Assembly: GCF_040115645.1 (NCBI RefSeq) | Contig: NW_027096009.1 | Span: 124,001 to 188,000 of the forward strand | DNA: 64,000 nt | Reading direction: 5' to 3' | DNA from: Euwallacea fornicatus | Lineage: Eukaryota; Arthropoda; Insecta; Coleoptera; Curculionidae | Part shown: positions 9,679 through 23,051 of the stretch, piece after piece | Layout: every line of letters starts with the position of its first letter | Position numbering within the stretch: position 1 is the first letter of the stretch | Position numbers and translations under genes: made by a program | Notes under the pieces: model-generated | Seen by the model: only the letters and a program-made list of their open reading frames with translations | What the model was told of the DNA's origin: nothing | The model's database searches: none

Positions 9679-12600
9679 CATGACGTTACACATCATGATT
9701 GTATCATCTTGAGTGTCAAAGAAAAATAGTACTTAATGAGCTCAAACATACAAGTTTTGTGACTTTTCACATTTTGAAGCTCGATAACTTCGGTCAATGA
9801 CGACCAAATTTCTTAATCAAAGACTCCAATGAACCATCTCGACGAGATCTTTAACATGACGTTACACATCATGATTGTATCATCTTGAGTTTCAAAGAAA
9901 AATAGTACTTAAAGAGCTCAAACATACAATTTTTGTGACTTTTCACATGTTGAAGCTCGATAACTTCGGTCAATGAGGATCAAATTTCTTATTTAAAGAC
10001 TCAAATGAACCATCTCGACGAGACCTTTAACATGACGTTACACATCATGATTGTATCATCTTGAGTTTCCACGAAAAATAGTACTTTATGAGCTCAAACA
10101 TACAAGTTTTGTGACTTTTCACATGTTGAAGCTCGATAACTTCGGTCAATGAGGATCAAATTTCTTAATCAAAGACTCAAATGAACCATCTCGACGAGAC
10201 CTTTAACATGACGTAACACATCATGATTGTATCATCTTGAGTTCCCACGAAAAATAGTACTTTATGAGCTCAAACATACAATTTTTGTGACTTTTCACAT
10301 GTTGGAGCTCGATAACTTCGGTCAATGAGGACCAAATTTCTTAAACAAAGACTCAAATGAACCATCTCGACAAGATCTTTAACATGGCGTAACACATCAT
10401 GATTGTATCATCTTGAGTTCCAAAGAAAAATAGTACTTAAAGAGCTCAAACATACAATTTTTGGGACATTTCACATGTTGAAGCTCGATAACTTCGGTCA
10501 ATGAGGACCAAATTTCTTAAACAAAGTCTCAAATGAACCATCTCGACGAGATCTTTAACATGACGTAACACATCATGATTGTATCATCTTGAGTTCCCAC
10601 GGAAAATAGTACTGTATGAGCTCAAACATACAATTTTTGTGACTTTTCACATGTTGAAGCTCGATAACTTCGGTCAATGAGGACCAAATTTCTTAAACAA
10701 AGACTCAAATGAACCATCTCGACGAGATCTTTAACATGACGTAACACATCATGATTGTATCATCTTGAGTTTCCACGAAAAATAGTACTTAATGTGCTCA
10801 AACATACAATTTTTTGACTTTTAACATGTTGAAGCTCGATAACTTCGGTCAATGAGGACCAAATTTCTTAATCAAAGACTCAAATGAACCATCTCGACGA
10901 GATCTTTAACATGACGTAACACATCATGATTGTATCATCTTGAGTTTCCACGAAAAATAGTACTTTATGAGCTCAAACATACAAGTTTTGTGACTTTTCA
11001 CATGTTGAAGCTCGATAACTTCGGTCAATGAGGACCAAATTTCTTAATCAAAGACTCAAATTAACCATCTCGACGAGATCTTTAACATGACGTAACACAT
11101 CATGATTGTATCATCTTGAGTTTAAAAGAAAAATAGTACTTAAAGAGCTCAAACATACAATTTTTGTGACTTTTCACATGTTGAAGCTCGATAACTTCGG
11201 TCAATGAGGACCAAATTTCTTAAACAAAGACTCAAATGAACCTTCTCGACGAGATCTTTAACATAATGATACACATCATGTTTGTATCATCTTGAGTTTC
11301 AAAGAAAAATAGTACTTAATGAGGTCAAACATACAAGTTTTGTGACTTTTCACACTTTGAAGCTCTATAACTTCGTTCAATGAGGACCAAATTTCTTAAT
11401 CAAAGACTCAAATGATCCATCTCGACGAGATCTTTAACATGAAGTAACACATCATGATTGTATCATCTTGAGTTTCCACGAAAAATAGTACTTAATGAGC
11501 TCAAACATACAAGTTTTGTGACTTTTCACACTTTGAAGCTCTATAACTTCGTTCAATGAGGACCAAATTTCTTAATCAAAGACTCAAATGATCCATCTCG
11601 ACGAGATCTTTAACATGACGTAACACATCATGATTGTATCATCTTGAGTTTCCACGAAAAATAGTACTTAATGAGCTCAAACATACAATTTTTGTGACTT
11701 TTCACATGTTGAAGCTCGATAACTTCGGTCAATGAGGACCAAATTTCTTAAACAAAGACTCAAATGAACCTTCTCGACGAGATCTTTAACATGACGTAAC
11801 ACATCATGATTGTATCATCTTGAGTTTCCACGAAAAATAGTACTTTATGAGCTCAAACATACAATTTTTGTGACTTTTCACATGTTGAAGCTCTATAACT
11901 TCGTTCAATGAGGACCAAATTTCTTAAACAAAGACTCAAATGAACCATCTCGACGAGACCTTTAAAATGACGTTACACATCATGATTGTATCATCTTGAG
12001 TTTCCATGAAAAATAGTACTTAAAGAGCTCAAACATACAAGTTTTGTGACTTTTCACATTTTGAAGCTCGATAACTTCGGTCAATGAGGACCAAATTTCT
12101 TAAATAAAGACTCAAATGAACCATCTCGACGAGACCTTTAACATGACGTTACACATCATGATTGTATCATCTTGAGTTTCCACGAAAAATAGTACTTTAT
12201 GAGCTCAAACATACAATTTTTGTGACATTTCACAGGTTGAAGCTCGATAACTTCGGTCAATGAGGACCAAATTTCTTAATCAAAGACTCAAATGAACCAT
12301 CTCGACGAGATCTTTAACATAACGGAACACATCATGATTGTATCATCTTGAGTTTCCACGAAAAATAGTACTTTATGAGCTCAAACATACAATTTTTGTG
12401 ACTTTTCACATGTTGAAGCTCGATAACTTCGGTCAATGAGGATCAAATTTCTTATTTAAAGACTCAAATGAACCATCTCGACGAGACCTTTAACATGACG
12501 TTACACATCATGATTGTATCATCTTGAGTTTCCACGAAAAATAGTACTTTATGAGCTCAAACATACAAGTTTTGTGACTTTTCACATGTTCAAGCTCGAT

Positions 12601-13549
12601 AACTTCGGTCAATGAGGATCAAATTTCTTAATCAAAGACTCAAATGAACCATCTCGACGAGACCTTTAACATGACGTAACACATCATGATTGTATCATCT
12701 TGAGTTCCCACGAAAAATAGTACTTTATGAGCTCAAACATACAATTTTTGTGACTTTTCACATGTTGGAGCTCGATAACTTCGGTCAATGAGGACCAAAT
12801 TTCTTAAACAAAGACTCAAATGAACCATCTCGACAAGATCTTTAACATGGCGTAACACATCATGATTGTATCATCTTGAGTTCCAAAGAAAAATAGTACT
12901 TAAAGAGCTCAAACATACAATTTTTGGGACATTTCACATGTTGAAGCTCGATAACTTCGGTCAATGAGGACCAAATTTCCTAAACAAAGTCTCAAATGAA
13001 CCATCTCGACGAGATCTTTAACATGACGTAACACATCATGATTGTATCATCTTGAGTTTCCACGAAAAATAGAACTTTATGAGCTCAAACATACGATTTT
13101 TGTGACTTTTCACATGTTGAAGCTCGATAACTTCGGTCAATGAGGACCAAATTTCTTAAACAAAGACTCAAATGAACCTTCTCGACGAGATCTTTAACAT
13201 AATGATACACATCATGATTGTATCATCTTGAGTTCCCACGGAAAATAGTACTGTATGAGCTCAAACATACAATTTTTGTGACTTTTCACATGTTGAAGCT
13301 CGATAACTTCGGTCAATGACGACCAAATTTCTTAAACAAAGACTCAAATGAACCATCTCGACGAGATCTTTAACATAACGGGACACATCATGATTGTATC
13401 ATCTTGAGTTTCCACGAAAAATAGAACATTATGAGCTCAAACATACAATTTTTGTGACTTTTCACATGTTGAAGCTCGATAACTTCGGTCAATGAGGATC
13501 AAATTTCTTAATCAAAGAGCCAAATGAACCATCTCGACGAGATCTTTAA
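9679..13549. repeat. 22-monomer higher-order repeat, copy 1 (3,871 bp)
   Basis: Order: N 9679, 9855 (TTTCAAAG, AAAGAG, TTATTTAAAG), D 10031, E 10207, F 10383, G 10559, H 10735 (175 bp), D' 10910, A 11086, B 11262 (with GAGGTC replacing GAGCTC), I 11438, 11614 (TTTCCACG, CCTTCTC tail), 11790 (CTCTATAA, tail TTTAAAATG), J 11966, L 12142, 12318 (head AACGGAAC, C-like body), D* 12494, E 12670, F 12846 (TTTCCTAAAC), 13022 (GAACTTT, CGATTTTTG), 13198 (B-like head on a G body), M 13374. The length is 22 x 176 minus one base from the single H monomer. Copy 2 begins at 13550 with the same N monomer. Confidence 0.88.
10735..10909. repeat. Example of the H-type 175-bp monomer
   Basis: The words AATGTGCTC, TTTTTTGAC and TTTTAACATG occur together. 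The GTG of the usual TTTTTGTGAC is altered with a net loss of one base, and the usual GAGCTC (SacI) site is lost. I count this form 17 times, always with the same linked changes. One of these, 49796, has a G front. Confidence 0.9.
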
Positions 13550-16500
13550 CATGACGTTACACATCATGATTGTATCATCTTGAGTGTCAAAGAAAAATAG
13601 TACTTAATGAGCTCAAACATACAAGTTTTGTGACTTTTCACATTTTGAAGCTCGATAACTTCGGTCAATGACGACCAAATTTCTTAATCAAAGACTCCAA
13701 TGAACCATCTCGACGAGATCTTTAACATGACGTTACACATCATGATTGTATCATCTTGAGTTTCAAAGAAAAATAGTACTTAAAGAGCTCAAACATACAA
13801 TTTTTGTGACTTTTCACATGTTGAAGCTCGATAACTTCGGTCAATGAGGATCAAATTTCTTATTTAAAGACTCAAATGAACCATCTCGACGAGACCTTTA
13901 ACATGACGTTACACATCATGATTGTATCATCTTGAGTTTCCACGAAAAATAGTACTTTATGAGCTCAAACATACAAGTTTTGTGACTTTTCACATGTTGA
14001 AGCTCGATAACTTCGGTCAATGAGGATCAAATTTCTTAATCAAAGACTCAAATGAACCATCTCGACGAGACCTTTAACATGACGTAACACATCATGATTG
14101 TATCATCTTGAGTTCCCACGAAAAATAGTACTTTATGAGCTCAAACATACAATTTTTGTGACTTTTCACATGTTGGAGCTCGATAACTTCGGTCAATGAG
14201 GACCAAATTTCTTAAACAAAGACTCAAATGAACCATCTCGACAAGATCTTTAACATGGCGTAACACATCATGATTGTATCATCTTGAGTTCCAAAGAAAA
14301 ATAGTACTTAAAGAGCTCAAACATACAATTTTTGGGACATTTCACATGTTGAAGCTCGATAACTTCGGTCAATGAGGACCAAATTTCTTAAACAAAGTCT
14401 CAAATGAACCATCTCGACGAGATCTTTAACATGACGTAACACATCATGATTGTATCATCTTGAGTTCCCACGGAAAATAGTACTGTATGAGCTCAAACAT
14501 ACAATTTTTGTGACTTTTCACATGTTGAAGCTCGATAACTTCGGTCAATGAGGACCAAATTTCTTAAACAAAGACTCAAATGAACCATCTCGACGAGATC
14601 TTTAACATGACGTAACACATCATGATTGTATCATCTTGAGTTTCCACGAAAAATAGTACTTAATGTGCTCAAACATACAATTTTTTGACTTTTAACATGT
14701 TGAAGCTCGATAACTTCGGTCAATGAGGACCAAATTTCTTAATCAAAGACTCAAATGAACCATCTCGACGAGATCTTTAACATGACGTAACACATCATGA
14801 TTGTATCATCTTGAGTTTCCACGAAAAATAGTACTTTATGAGCTCAAACATACAAGTTTTGTGACTTTTCACATGTTGAAGCTCGATAACTTCGGTCAAT
14901 GAGGACCAAATTTCTTAATCAAAGACTCAAATTAACCATCTCGACGAGATCTTTAACATGACGTAACACATCATGATTGTATCATCTTGAGTTTAAAAGA
15001 AAAATAGTACTTAAAGAGCTCAAACATACAATTTTTGTGACTTTTCACATGTTGAAGCTCGATAACTTCGGTCAATGAGGACCAAATTTCTTAAACAAAG
15101 ACTCAAATGAACCTTCTCGACGAGATCTTTAACATAATGATACACATCATGTTTGTATCATCTTGAGTTTCAAAGAAAAATAGTACTTAATGAGGTCAAA
15201 CATACAAGTTTTGTGACTTTTCACACTTTGAAGCTCTATAACTTCGTTCAATGAGGACCAAATTTCTTAATCAAAGACTCAAATGATCCATCTCGACGAG
15301 ATCTTTAACATGAAGTAACACATCATGATTGTATCATCTTGAGTTTCCACGAAAAATAGTACTTAATGAGCTCAAACATACAAGTTTTGTGACTTTTCAC
15401 ACTTTGAAGCTCTATAACTTCGTTCAATGAGGACCAAATTTCTTAATCAAAGACTCAAATGATCCATCTCGACGAGATCTTTAACATGACGTAACACATC
15501 ATGATTGTATCATCTTGAGTTTCCACGAAAAATAGTACTTAATGAGCTCAAACATACAATTTTTGTGACTTTTCACATGTTGAAGCTCGATAACTTCGGT
15601 CAATGAGGACCAAATTTCTTAAACAAAGACTCAAATGAACCTTCTCGACGAGATCTTTAACATGACGTAACACATCATGATTGTATCATCTTGAGTTTCC
15701 ACGAAAAATAGTACTTTATGAGCTCAAACATACAATTTTTGTGACTTTTCACATGTTGAAGCTCTATAACTTCGTTCAATGAGGACCAAATTTCTTAAAC
15801 AAAGACTCAAATGAACCATCTCGACGAGACCTTTAAAATGACGTTACACATCATGATTGTATCATCTTGAGTTTCCATGAAAAATAGTACTTAAAGAGCT
15901 CAAACATACAAGTTTTGTGACTTTTCACATTTTGAAGCTCGATAACTTCGGTCAATGAGGACCAAATTTCTTAAATAAAGACTCAAATGAACCATCTCGA
16001 CGAGACCTTTAACATGACGTTACACATCATGATTGTATCATCTTGAGTTTCCACGAAAAATAGTACTTTATGAGCTCAAACATACAATTTTTGTGACATT
16101 TCACAGGTTGAAGCTCGATAACTTCGGTCAATGAGGACCAAATTTCTTAATCAAAGACTCAAATGAACCATCTCGACGAGATCTTTAACATAACGGAACA
16201 CATCATGATTGTATCATCTTGAGTTTCCACGAAAAATAGTACTTTATGAGCTCAAACATACAATTTTTGTGACTTTTCACATGTTGAAGCTCGATAACTT
16301 CGGTCAATGAGGATCAAATTTCTTATTTAAAGACTCAAATGAACCATCTCGACGAGACCTTTAACATGACGTTACACATCATGATTGTATCATCTTGAGT
16401 TTCCACGAAAAATAGTACTTTATGAGCTCAAACATACAAGTTTTGTGACTTTTCACATGTTCAAGCTCGATAACTTCGGTCAATGAGGATCAAATTTCTT

Positions 16501-17420
16501 AATCAAAGACTCAAATGAACCATCTCGACGAGACCTTTAACATGACGTAACACATCATGATTGTATCATCTTGAGTTCCCACGAAAAATAGTACTTTATG
16601 AGCTCAAACATACAATTTTTGTGACTTTTCACATGTTGGAGCTCGATAACTTCGGTCAATGAGGACCAAATTTCTTAAACAAAGACTCAAATGAACCATC
16701 TCGACAAGATCTTTAACATGGCGTAACACATCATGATTGTATCATCTTGAGTTCCAAAGAAAAATAGTACTTAAAGAGCTCAAACATACAATTTTTGGGA
16801 CATTTCACATGTTGAAGCTCGATAACTTCGGTCAATGAGGACCAAATTTCCTAAACAAAGTCTCAAATGAACCATCTCGACGAGATCTTTAACATGACGT
16901 AACACATCATGATTGTATCATCTTGAGTTTCCACGAAAAATAGAACTTTATGAGCTCAAACATACGATTTTTGTGACTTTTCACATGTTGAAGCTCGATA
17001 ACTTCGGTCAATGAGGACCAAATTTCTTAATCAAAGACTCAAATTAACCATCTCGACGAGATCTTTAACATGACGTAACACATCATGATTGTATCATCTT
17101 GAGTTTAAAAGAAAAATAGTACTTAAAGAGCTCAAACATACAATTTTTGGGACATTTCACATGTTGAAGCTCGATAACTTCGGTCAATGAGGACCAAATT
17201 TCCTAAACAAAGTCTCAAATGAACCATCTCGACGAGATCTTTAACATGACGTAACACATCATGATTGTATCATCTTGAGTTTCCACGAAAAATAGTACTT
17301 AATGAGCTCAAACATACAATTTTTGTGACTTTTCACATGTTGAAGCTCGATAACTTCGGTCAATGAGGACCAAATTTCTTAAACAAAGACTCAAATGAAC
17401 CTTCTCGACGAGATCTTTAA
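13550..17420. repeat. 22-monomer higher-order repeat, copy 2 with a replaced end
   Basis: This block matches 9679-13549 at an offset of 3,871 bp for about 3.48 kb. The order and the rare variants agree: GAGGTC in B at 15133, H at 14606, J at 15837, L at 16013 and D* at 16365. Agreement stops near 17020, in the monomer at 16893. Copy 1 there has AAACAAAGACTC with a CCTTCTC tail, while copy 2 has AATCAAAGACTC with an AAATTAACC tail. The last two monomers, 17069 (an A front on an F back) and 17245 (TTTCCACG, AATGAG, CCTTCTC tail), replace the G-like and M monomers of copy 1. The end was therefore overwritten after duplication. Confidence 0.87.
17069..17244. repeat. Chimeric monomer, A front joined to F back
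   Basis: The front half carries the A-type word TTTAAAAG. The back half carries the F-type words GGGACATTT, TTTCCTAAAC and AAAGTCTC. A and F share the segment from AAAGAG through CAATTTTTG, so the exchange lies between about 17107 and 17150. This is where the second 22-monomer copy departs from the first. Confidence 0.8.
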
Positions 17421-20059
17421 CATAATGATACACATCATGATTGTATCATCTTGAGTTCCCACGGAAAATAGTACTGTATGAGCTCAAACATACAATTTTT
17501 GTGACTTTTCACATGTTGAAGCTCGATAACTTCGGTCAATGAGGACCAAATTTCTTAAACAAAGACTCAAATGAACCATCTCGACGAGATCTTTAACATG
17601 ACGTAACACATCATGATTGTATCATCTTGAGTTTCCACGAAAAATAGTACTTAATGTGCTCAAACATACAATTTTTTGACTTTTAACATGTTGAAGCTCG
17701 ATAACTTCGGTCAATGAGGACCAAATTTCTTAATCAAAGACTCAAATGAACCATCTCGACGAGATCTTTAACATGACGTAACACATCATGATTGTATCAT
17801 CTTGAGTTTCCACGAAAAATAGTACTTTATGAGCTCAAACATACAAGTTTTGTGACTTTTCACATGTTGAAGCTCGATAACTTCGGTCAATGAGGACCAA
17901 ATTTCTTAATCAAAGACTCAAATTAACCATCTCGACGAGATCTTTAACATGACGTAACACATCATGATTGTATCATCTTGAGTTTCCACGAAAAATAGTA
18001 CTTAAAGAGCTCAAACATACAATTTTTGTGACTTTTCACATGTTGAAGCTCGATAACTTCGGTCAATGAGGACCAAATTTCTTAAACAAAGACTCAAATG
18101 AACCTTCTCGACGAGATCTTTAACATAATGATACACATCATGTTTGTATCATCTTGAGTTTCAAAGAAAAATAGTACTTAATGAGGTCAAACATACAAGT
18201 TTTGTGACTTTTCACACTTTGAAGCTCTATAACTTCGTTCAATGAGGACCAAATTTCTTAATCAAAGACTCAAATGATCCATCTCGACGAGATCTTTAAC
18301 ATGAAGTAACACATCATGATTGTATCATCTTGAGTTTCCACGAAAAATAGTACTTAATGAGCTCAAACATACAAGTTTTGTGACTTTTCACACTTTGAAG
18401 CTCTATAACTTCGTTCAATGAGGACCAAATTTCTTAATCAAAGACTCAAATGATCCATCTCGACGAGATCTTTAACATGACGTAACACATCATGATTGTA
18501 TCATCTTGAGTTTCCACGAAAAATAGTACTTAATGAGCTCAAACATACAATTTTTGTGACTTTTCACATGTTGAAGCTCGATAACTTCGGTCAATGAGGA
18601 CCAAATTTCTTAAACAAAGACTCAAATGAACCTTCTCGACGAGATCTTTAACATGACGTAACACATCATGATTGTATCATCTTGAGTTTCCACGAAAAAT
18701 AGTACTTTATGAGCTCAAACATACAATTTTTGTGACTTTTCACATGTTGAAGCTCTATAACTTCGTTCAATGAGGACCAAATTTCTTAAACAAAGACTCA
18801 AATGAACCATCTCGACGAGACCTTTAAAATGACGTTACACATCATGATTGTATCATCTTGAGTTTCCATGAAAAATAGTACTTAAAGAGCTCAAACATAC
18901 AAGTTTTGTGACTTTTCACATTTTGAAGCTCGATAACTTCGGTCAATGAGGACCAAATTTCTTAAATAAAGACTCAAATGAACCATCTCGACGAGACCTT
19001 TAACATGACGTTACACATCATGATTGTATCATCTTGAGTTTCCACGAAAAATAGTACTTTATGAGCTCAAACATACAATTTTTGTGACATTTCACAGGTT
19101 GAAGCTCGATAACTTCGGTCAATGAGGACCAAATTTCTTAATCAAAGACTCAAATGAACCATCTCGACGAGATCTTTAACATAACGGAACACATCATGAT
19201 TGTATCATCTTGAGTTTCCACGAAAAATAGTACTTTATGAGCTCAAACATACAATTTTTGTGACTTTTCACATGTTGAAGCTCGATAACTTCGGTCAATG
19301 AGGATCAAATTTCTTATTTAAAGACTCAAATGAACCATCTCGACGAGACCTTTAACATGACGTTACACATCATGATTGTATCATCTTGAGTTTCCACGAA
19401 AAATAGTACTTTATGAGCTCAAACATACAAGTTTTGTGACTTTTCACATGTTCAAGCTCGATAACTTCGGTCAATGAGGATCAAATTTCTTAATCAAAGA
19501 CTCAAATGAACCATCTCGACGAGACCTTTAACATGACGTAACACATCATGATTGTATCATCTTGAGTTCCCACGAAAAATAGTACTTTATGAGCTCAAAC
19601 ATACAATTTTTGTGACTTTTCACATGTTGGAGCTCGATAACTTCGGTCAATGAGGACCAAATTTCTTAAACAAAGACTCAAATGAACCATCTCGACAAGA
19701 TCTTTAACATGGCGTAACACATCATGATTGTATCATCTTGAGTTCCAAAGAAAAATAGTACTTAAAGAGCTCAAACATACAATTTTTGGGACATTTCACA
19801 TGTTGAAGCTCGATAACTTCGGTCAATGAGGACCAAATTTCCTAAACAAAGTCTCAAATGAACCATCTCGACGAGATCTTTAACATGACGTAACACATCA
19901 TGATTGTATCATCTTGAGTTTCCACGAAAAATAGAACTTTATGAGCTCAAACATACGATTTTTGTGACTTTTCACATGTTGAAGCTCGATAACTTCGGTC
20001 AATGAGGACCAAATTTCTTAATCAAAGACTCAAATTAACCATCTCGACGAGATCTTTAA
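17421..20059. repeat. 15-monomer partial copy of the 22-monomer unit (2,639 bp)
   Basis: This block corresponds to 14430-17068 at an offset of 2,991 bp (17 monomers less one base). It starts with a G body under a B-like head (17421). H follows at 17597 (175 bp), D' at 17772, a TTTCCACG version of A at 17948, B at 18124 (GAGGTC) and I at 18300. Then come 18476, 18652, J 18828, L 19004, 19180, D* 19356, E 19532, F 19708 and 19884 (CGATTTTTG). The main difference from its relative is at 17948, where TTTAAAAG is replaced by TTTCCACG, a probable short conversion tract. Confidence 0.85.
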
Positions 20060-21115
20060 CATGACGTAACACATCATGATTGTATCATCTTGAGTTTAAA
20101 AGAAAAATAGTACTTAAAGAGCTCAAACATACAATTTTTGTGACTTTTCACATGTTGAAGCTCGATAACTTCGGTCAATGAGGACCAAATTTCTTAAACA
20201 AAGACTCAAATGAACCTTCTCGACGAGATCTTTAACATAATGATACACATCATGTTTGTATCATCTTGAGTTTCAAAGAAAAATAGTAGTTAATGAGCTC
20301 AAACATACAAGTTTTGTGACTTTTCACACTTTGAAGCTCTATAACTTCGTTCAATGAGGACCAAATTTCTTAATCAAAGACTCAAATGATCCATCTCGAC
20401 GAGATCTTTAACATGAAGTAACACATCATGATTGTATCATCTTGAGTTTCCACGAAAAATAGAACTTTATGAGCTCAAACATACAATTTTTGTGACTTTT
20501 CACATGTTGAAGCTCGATAACTTCGGTCAATGAGGATCAAATTTCTTATTTAAAGACTCAAATGAACCATCTCGACGAGACCTTTAACATGACGTTACAC
20601 ATCATGATTGTATCATCTTGAGTTTCCACGAAAAATAGTACTTTATGAGCTCAAACATACAAGTTTTGTGACTTTTCACATGTTGAAGCTCGATAACTTC
20701 GGTCAATGAGGATCAAATTTCTTAATCAAAGACTCAAATGAACCATCTCGACGAGACCTTTAACATGACGTAACACATCATGATTGTATCATCTTGAGTT
20801 CCCACGAAAAATAGTACTTTATGAGCTCAAACATACAATTTTTGTGACTTTTCACATGTTGGAGCTCGATAACTTCGGTCAATGAGGACCAAATTTCCTA
20901 AACAAAGTCTCAAATGAACCATCTCGACGAGATCTTTAACATGACGTAACACATCATGATTGTATCATCTTGAGTTTCCACGAAAAATAGTACTTTATGA
21001 GCTCAAACATACGATTTTTGTGACTTTTCACAGGTTGAAGCTCGATAACTTCGGTCAATGACGACCAAATTTCTTAATCAAAGACTCCAATGAACCATCT
21101 CGACGAGATCTTTAA
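20060..21115. repeat. Six-monomer bridge A-B-C-D-E-Q leading into the 11-monomer zone
   Basis: Monomers A 20060, B 20236 (GTAGTTAATG), C 20412, D 20588, E 20764 (TTTCCTAAAC tail) and Q 20940. The first five match the second half of the 13-monomer unit (A at 6159 and 8447 onward). The sixth, Q, is the last member of the 11-monomer unit that follows. The bridge thus joins the two HOR families, with the change falling inside or just before the monomer at 20940. Confidence 0.85.
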
Positions 21116-23051
21116 CATGACGTTACACATCATGATTGTATCATCTTGAGTTTCAAAGAAAAATATTACTTAATGAGCTCAAACATACAAGTTTTGTGAC
21201 TTTTCACATTTTGAAGCTCGATAACTTCGGTCAATGACGACCAAATTTCTTAAACAAAGACTCAAATGAACCATCTCGACGAGATCTTTAACATAACGGG
21301 ACACATCATGATTGTATCATCTTGAGTTTCCACGAAAAATAGAACATTATGAGCTCAAACATACAATTTTTGTGACTTTTCACATGTTGAAGCTCGATAA
21401 CTTCGGTCAATGAGGATCAAATTTCTTAATCAAAGAGCCAAATGAACCATCTCGACGAGATCTTTAACATGACGTTACACATCATGATTGTATCATCTTG
21501 AGTGTCAAAGAAAAATAGTACTTAATGAGCTCAAACATACAAGTTTTGTGACTTTTCACATTTTGAAGCTCGATAACTTCGGTCAATGACGACCAAATTT
21601 CTTAATCAAAGACTCCAATGAACCATCTCGACGAGATCTTTAACATGACGTTACACATCATGATTGTATCATCTTGAGTTTCAAAGAAAAATAGTACTTA
21701 AAGAGCTCAAACATACAATTTTTGTGACTTTTCACATGTTGAAGCTCGATAACTTCGGTCAATGAGGATCAAATTTCTTATTTAAAGACTCAAATGAACC
21801 ATCTCGACGAGACCTTTAACATGACGTTACACATCATGATTGTATCATCTTGAGTTTCCACGAAAAATAGTACTTTATGAGCTCAAACATACAAGTTTTG
21901 TGACTTTTCACATGTTGAAGCTCGATAACTTCGGTCAATGAGGATCAAATTTCTTAATCAAAGACTCAAATGAACCATCTCGACGAGACCTTTAACATGA
22001 CGTAACACATCATGATTGTATCATCTTGAGTTCCCACGAAAAATAGTACTTTATGAGCTCAAACATACAATTTTTGTGACTTTTCACATGTTGGAGCTCG
22101 ATAACTTCGGTCAATGAGGACCAAATTTCTTAAACAAAGACTCAAATGAACCTTCTCGACGAGATCTTTAACATAATGATACACATCATGTTTGTATCAT
22201 CTTGAGTTTCAAAGAAAAATAGTAGTTAATGAGCTCAAACATACAAGTTTTGTGACTTTTCACACTTTGAAGCTCTATAACTTCGTTCAATGAGGACCAA
22301 ATTTCTTAATCAAAGACTCAAATGATCCATCTCGACGAGATCTTTAACATGAAGTAACACATCATGATTGTATCATCTTGAGTTTCCACGAAAAATAGAA
22401 CTTTATGAGCTCAAACATACAATTTTTGTGACTTTTCACATGTTGAAGCTCGATAACTTCGGTCAATGAGGATCAAATTTCTTATTTAAAGACTCAAATG
22501 AACCATCTCGACGAGACCTTTAACATGACGTTACACATCATGATTGTATCATCTTGAGTTTCCACGAAAAATAGTACTTTATGAGCTCAAACATACAAGT
22601 TTTGTGACTTTTCACATGTTGAAGCTCGATAACTTCGGTCAATGAGGATCAAATTTCTTAATCAAAGACTCAAATGAACCATCTCGACGAGACCTTTAAC
22701 ATGACGTAACACATCATGATTGTATCATCTTGAGTTCCCACGAAAAATAGTACTTTATGAGCTCAAACATACAATTTTTGTGACTTTTCACATGTTGGAG
22801 CTCGATAACTTCGGTCAATGAGGACCAAATTTCCTAAACAAAGTCTCAAATGAACCATCTCGACGAGATCTTTAACATGACGTAACACATCATGATTGTA
22901 TCATCTTGAGTTTCCACGAAAAATAGTACTTTATGAGCTCAAACATACGATTTTTGTGACTTTTCACAGGTTGAAGCTCGATAACTTCGGTCAATGACGA
23001 CCAAATTTCTTAATCAAAGACTCCAATGAACCATCTCGACGAGATCTTTAA
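21116..23051. repeat. 11-monomer higher-order repeat, copy 1 (1,936 bp)
   Basis: Order: P 21116 (AATATTACTT), M 21292, N 21468, 21644 (TTTCAAAG, TTATTTAAAG), D 21820, E 21996 (CCTTCTC tail), B 22172, C 22348, D 22524, E 22700 (TTTCCTAAAC), Q 22876. The length is exactly 11 x 176. P and Q are diagnostic of this family. Within the unit the segment D-E-B-C-D-E contains two D and two E monomers, so the unit itself probably grew by an internal duplication. Confidence 0.9.
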
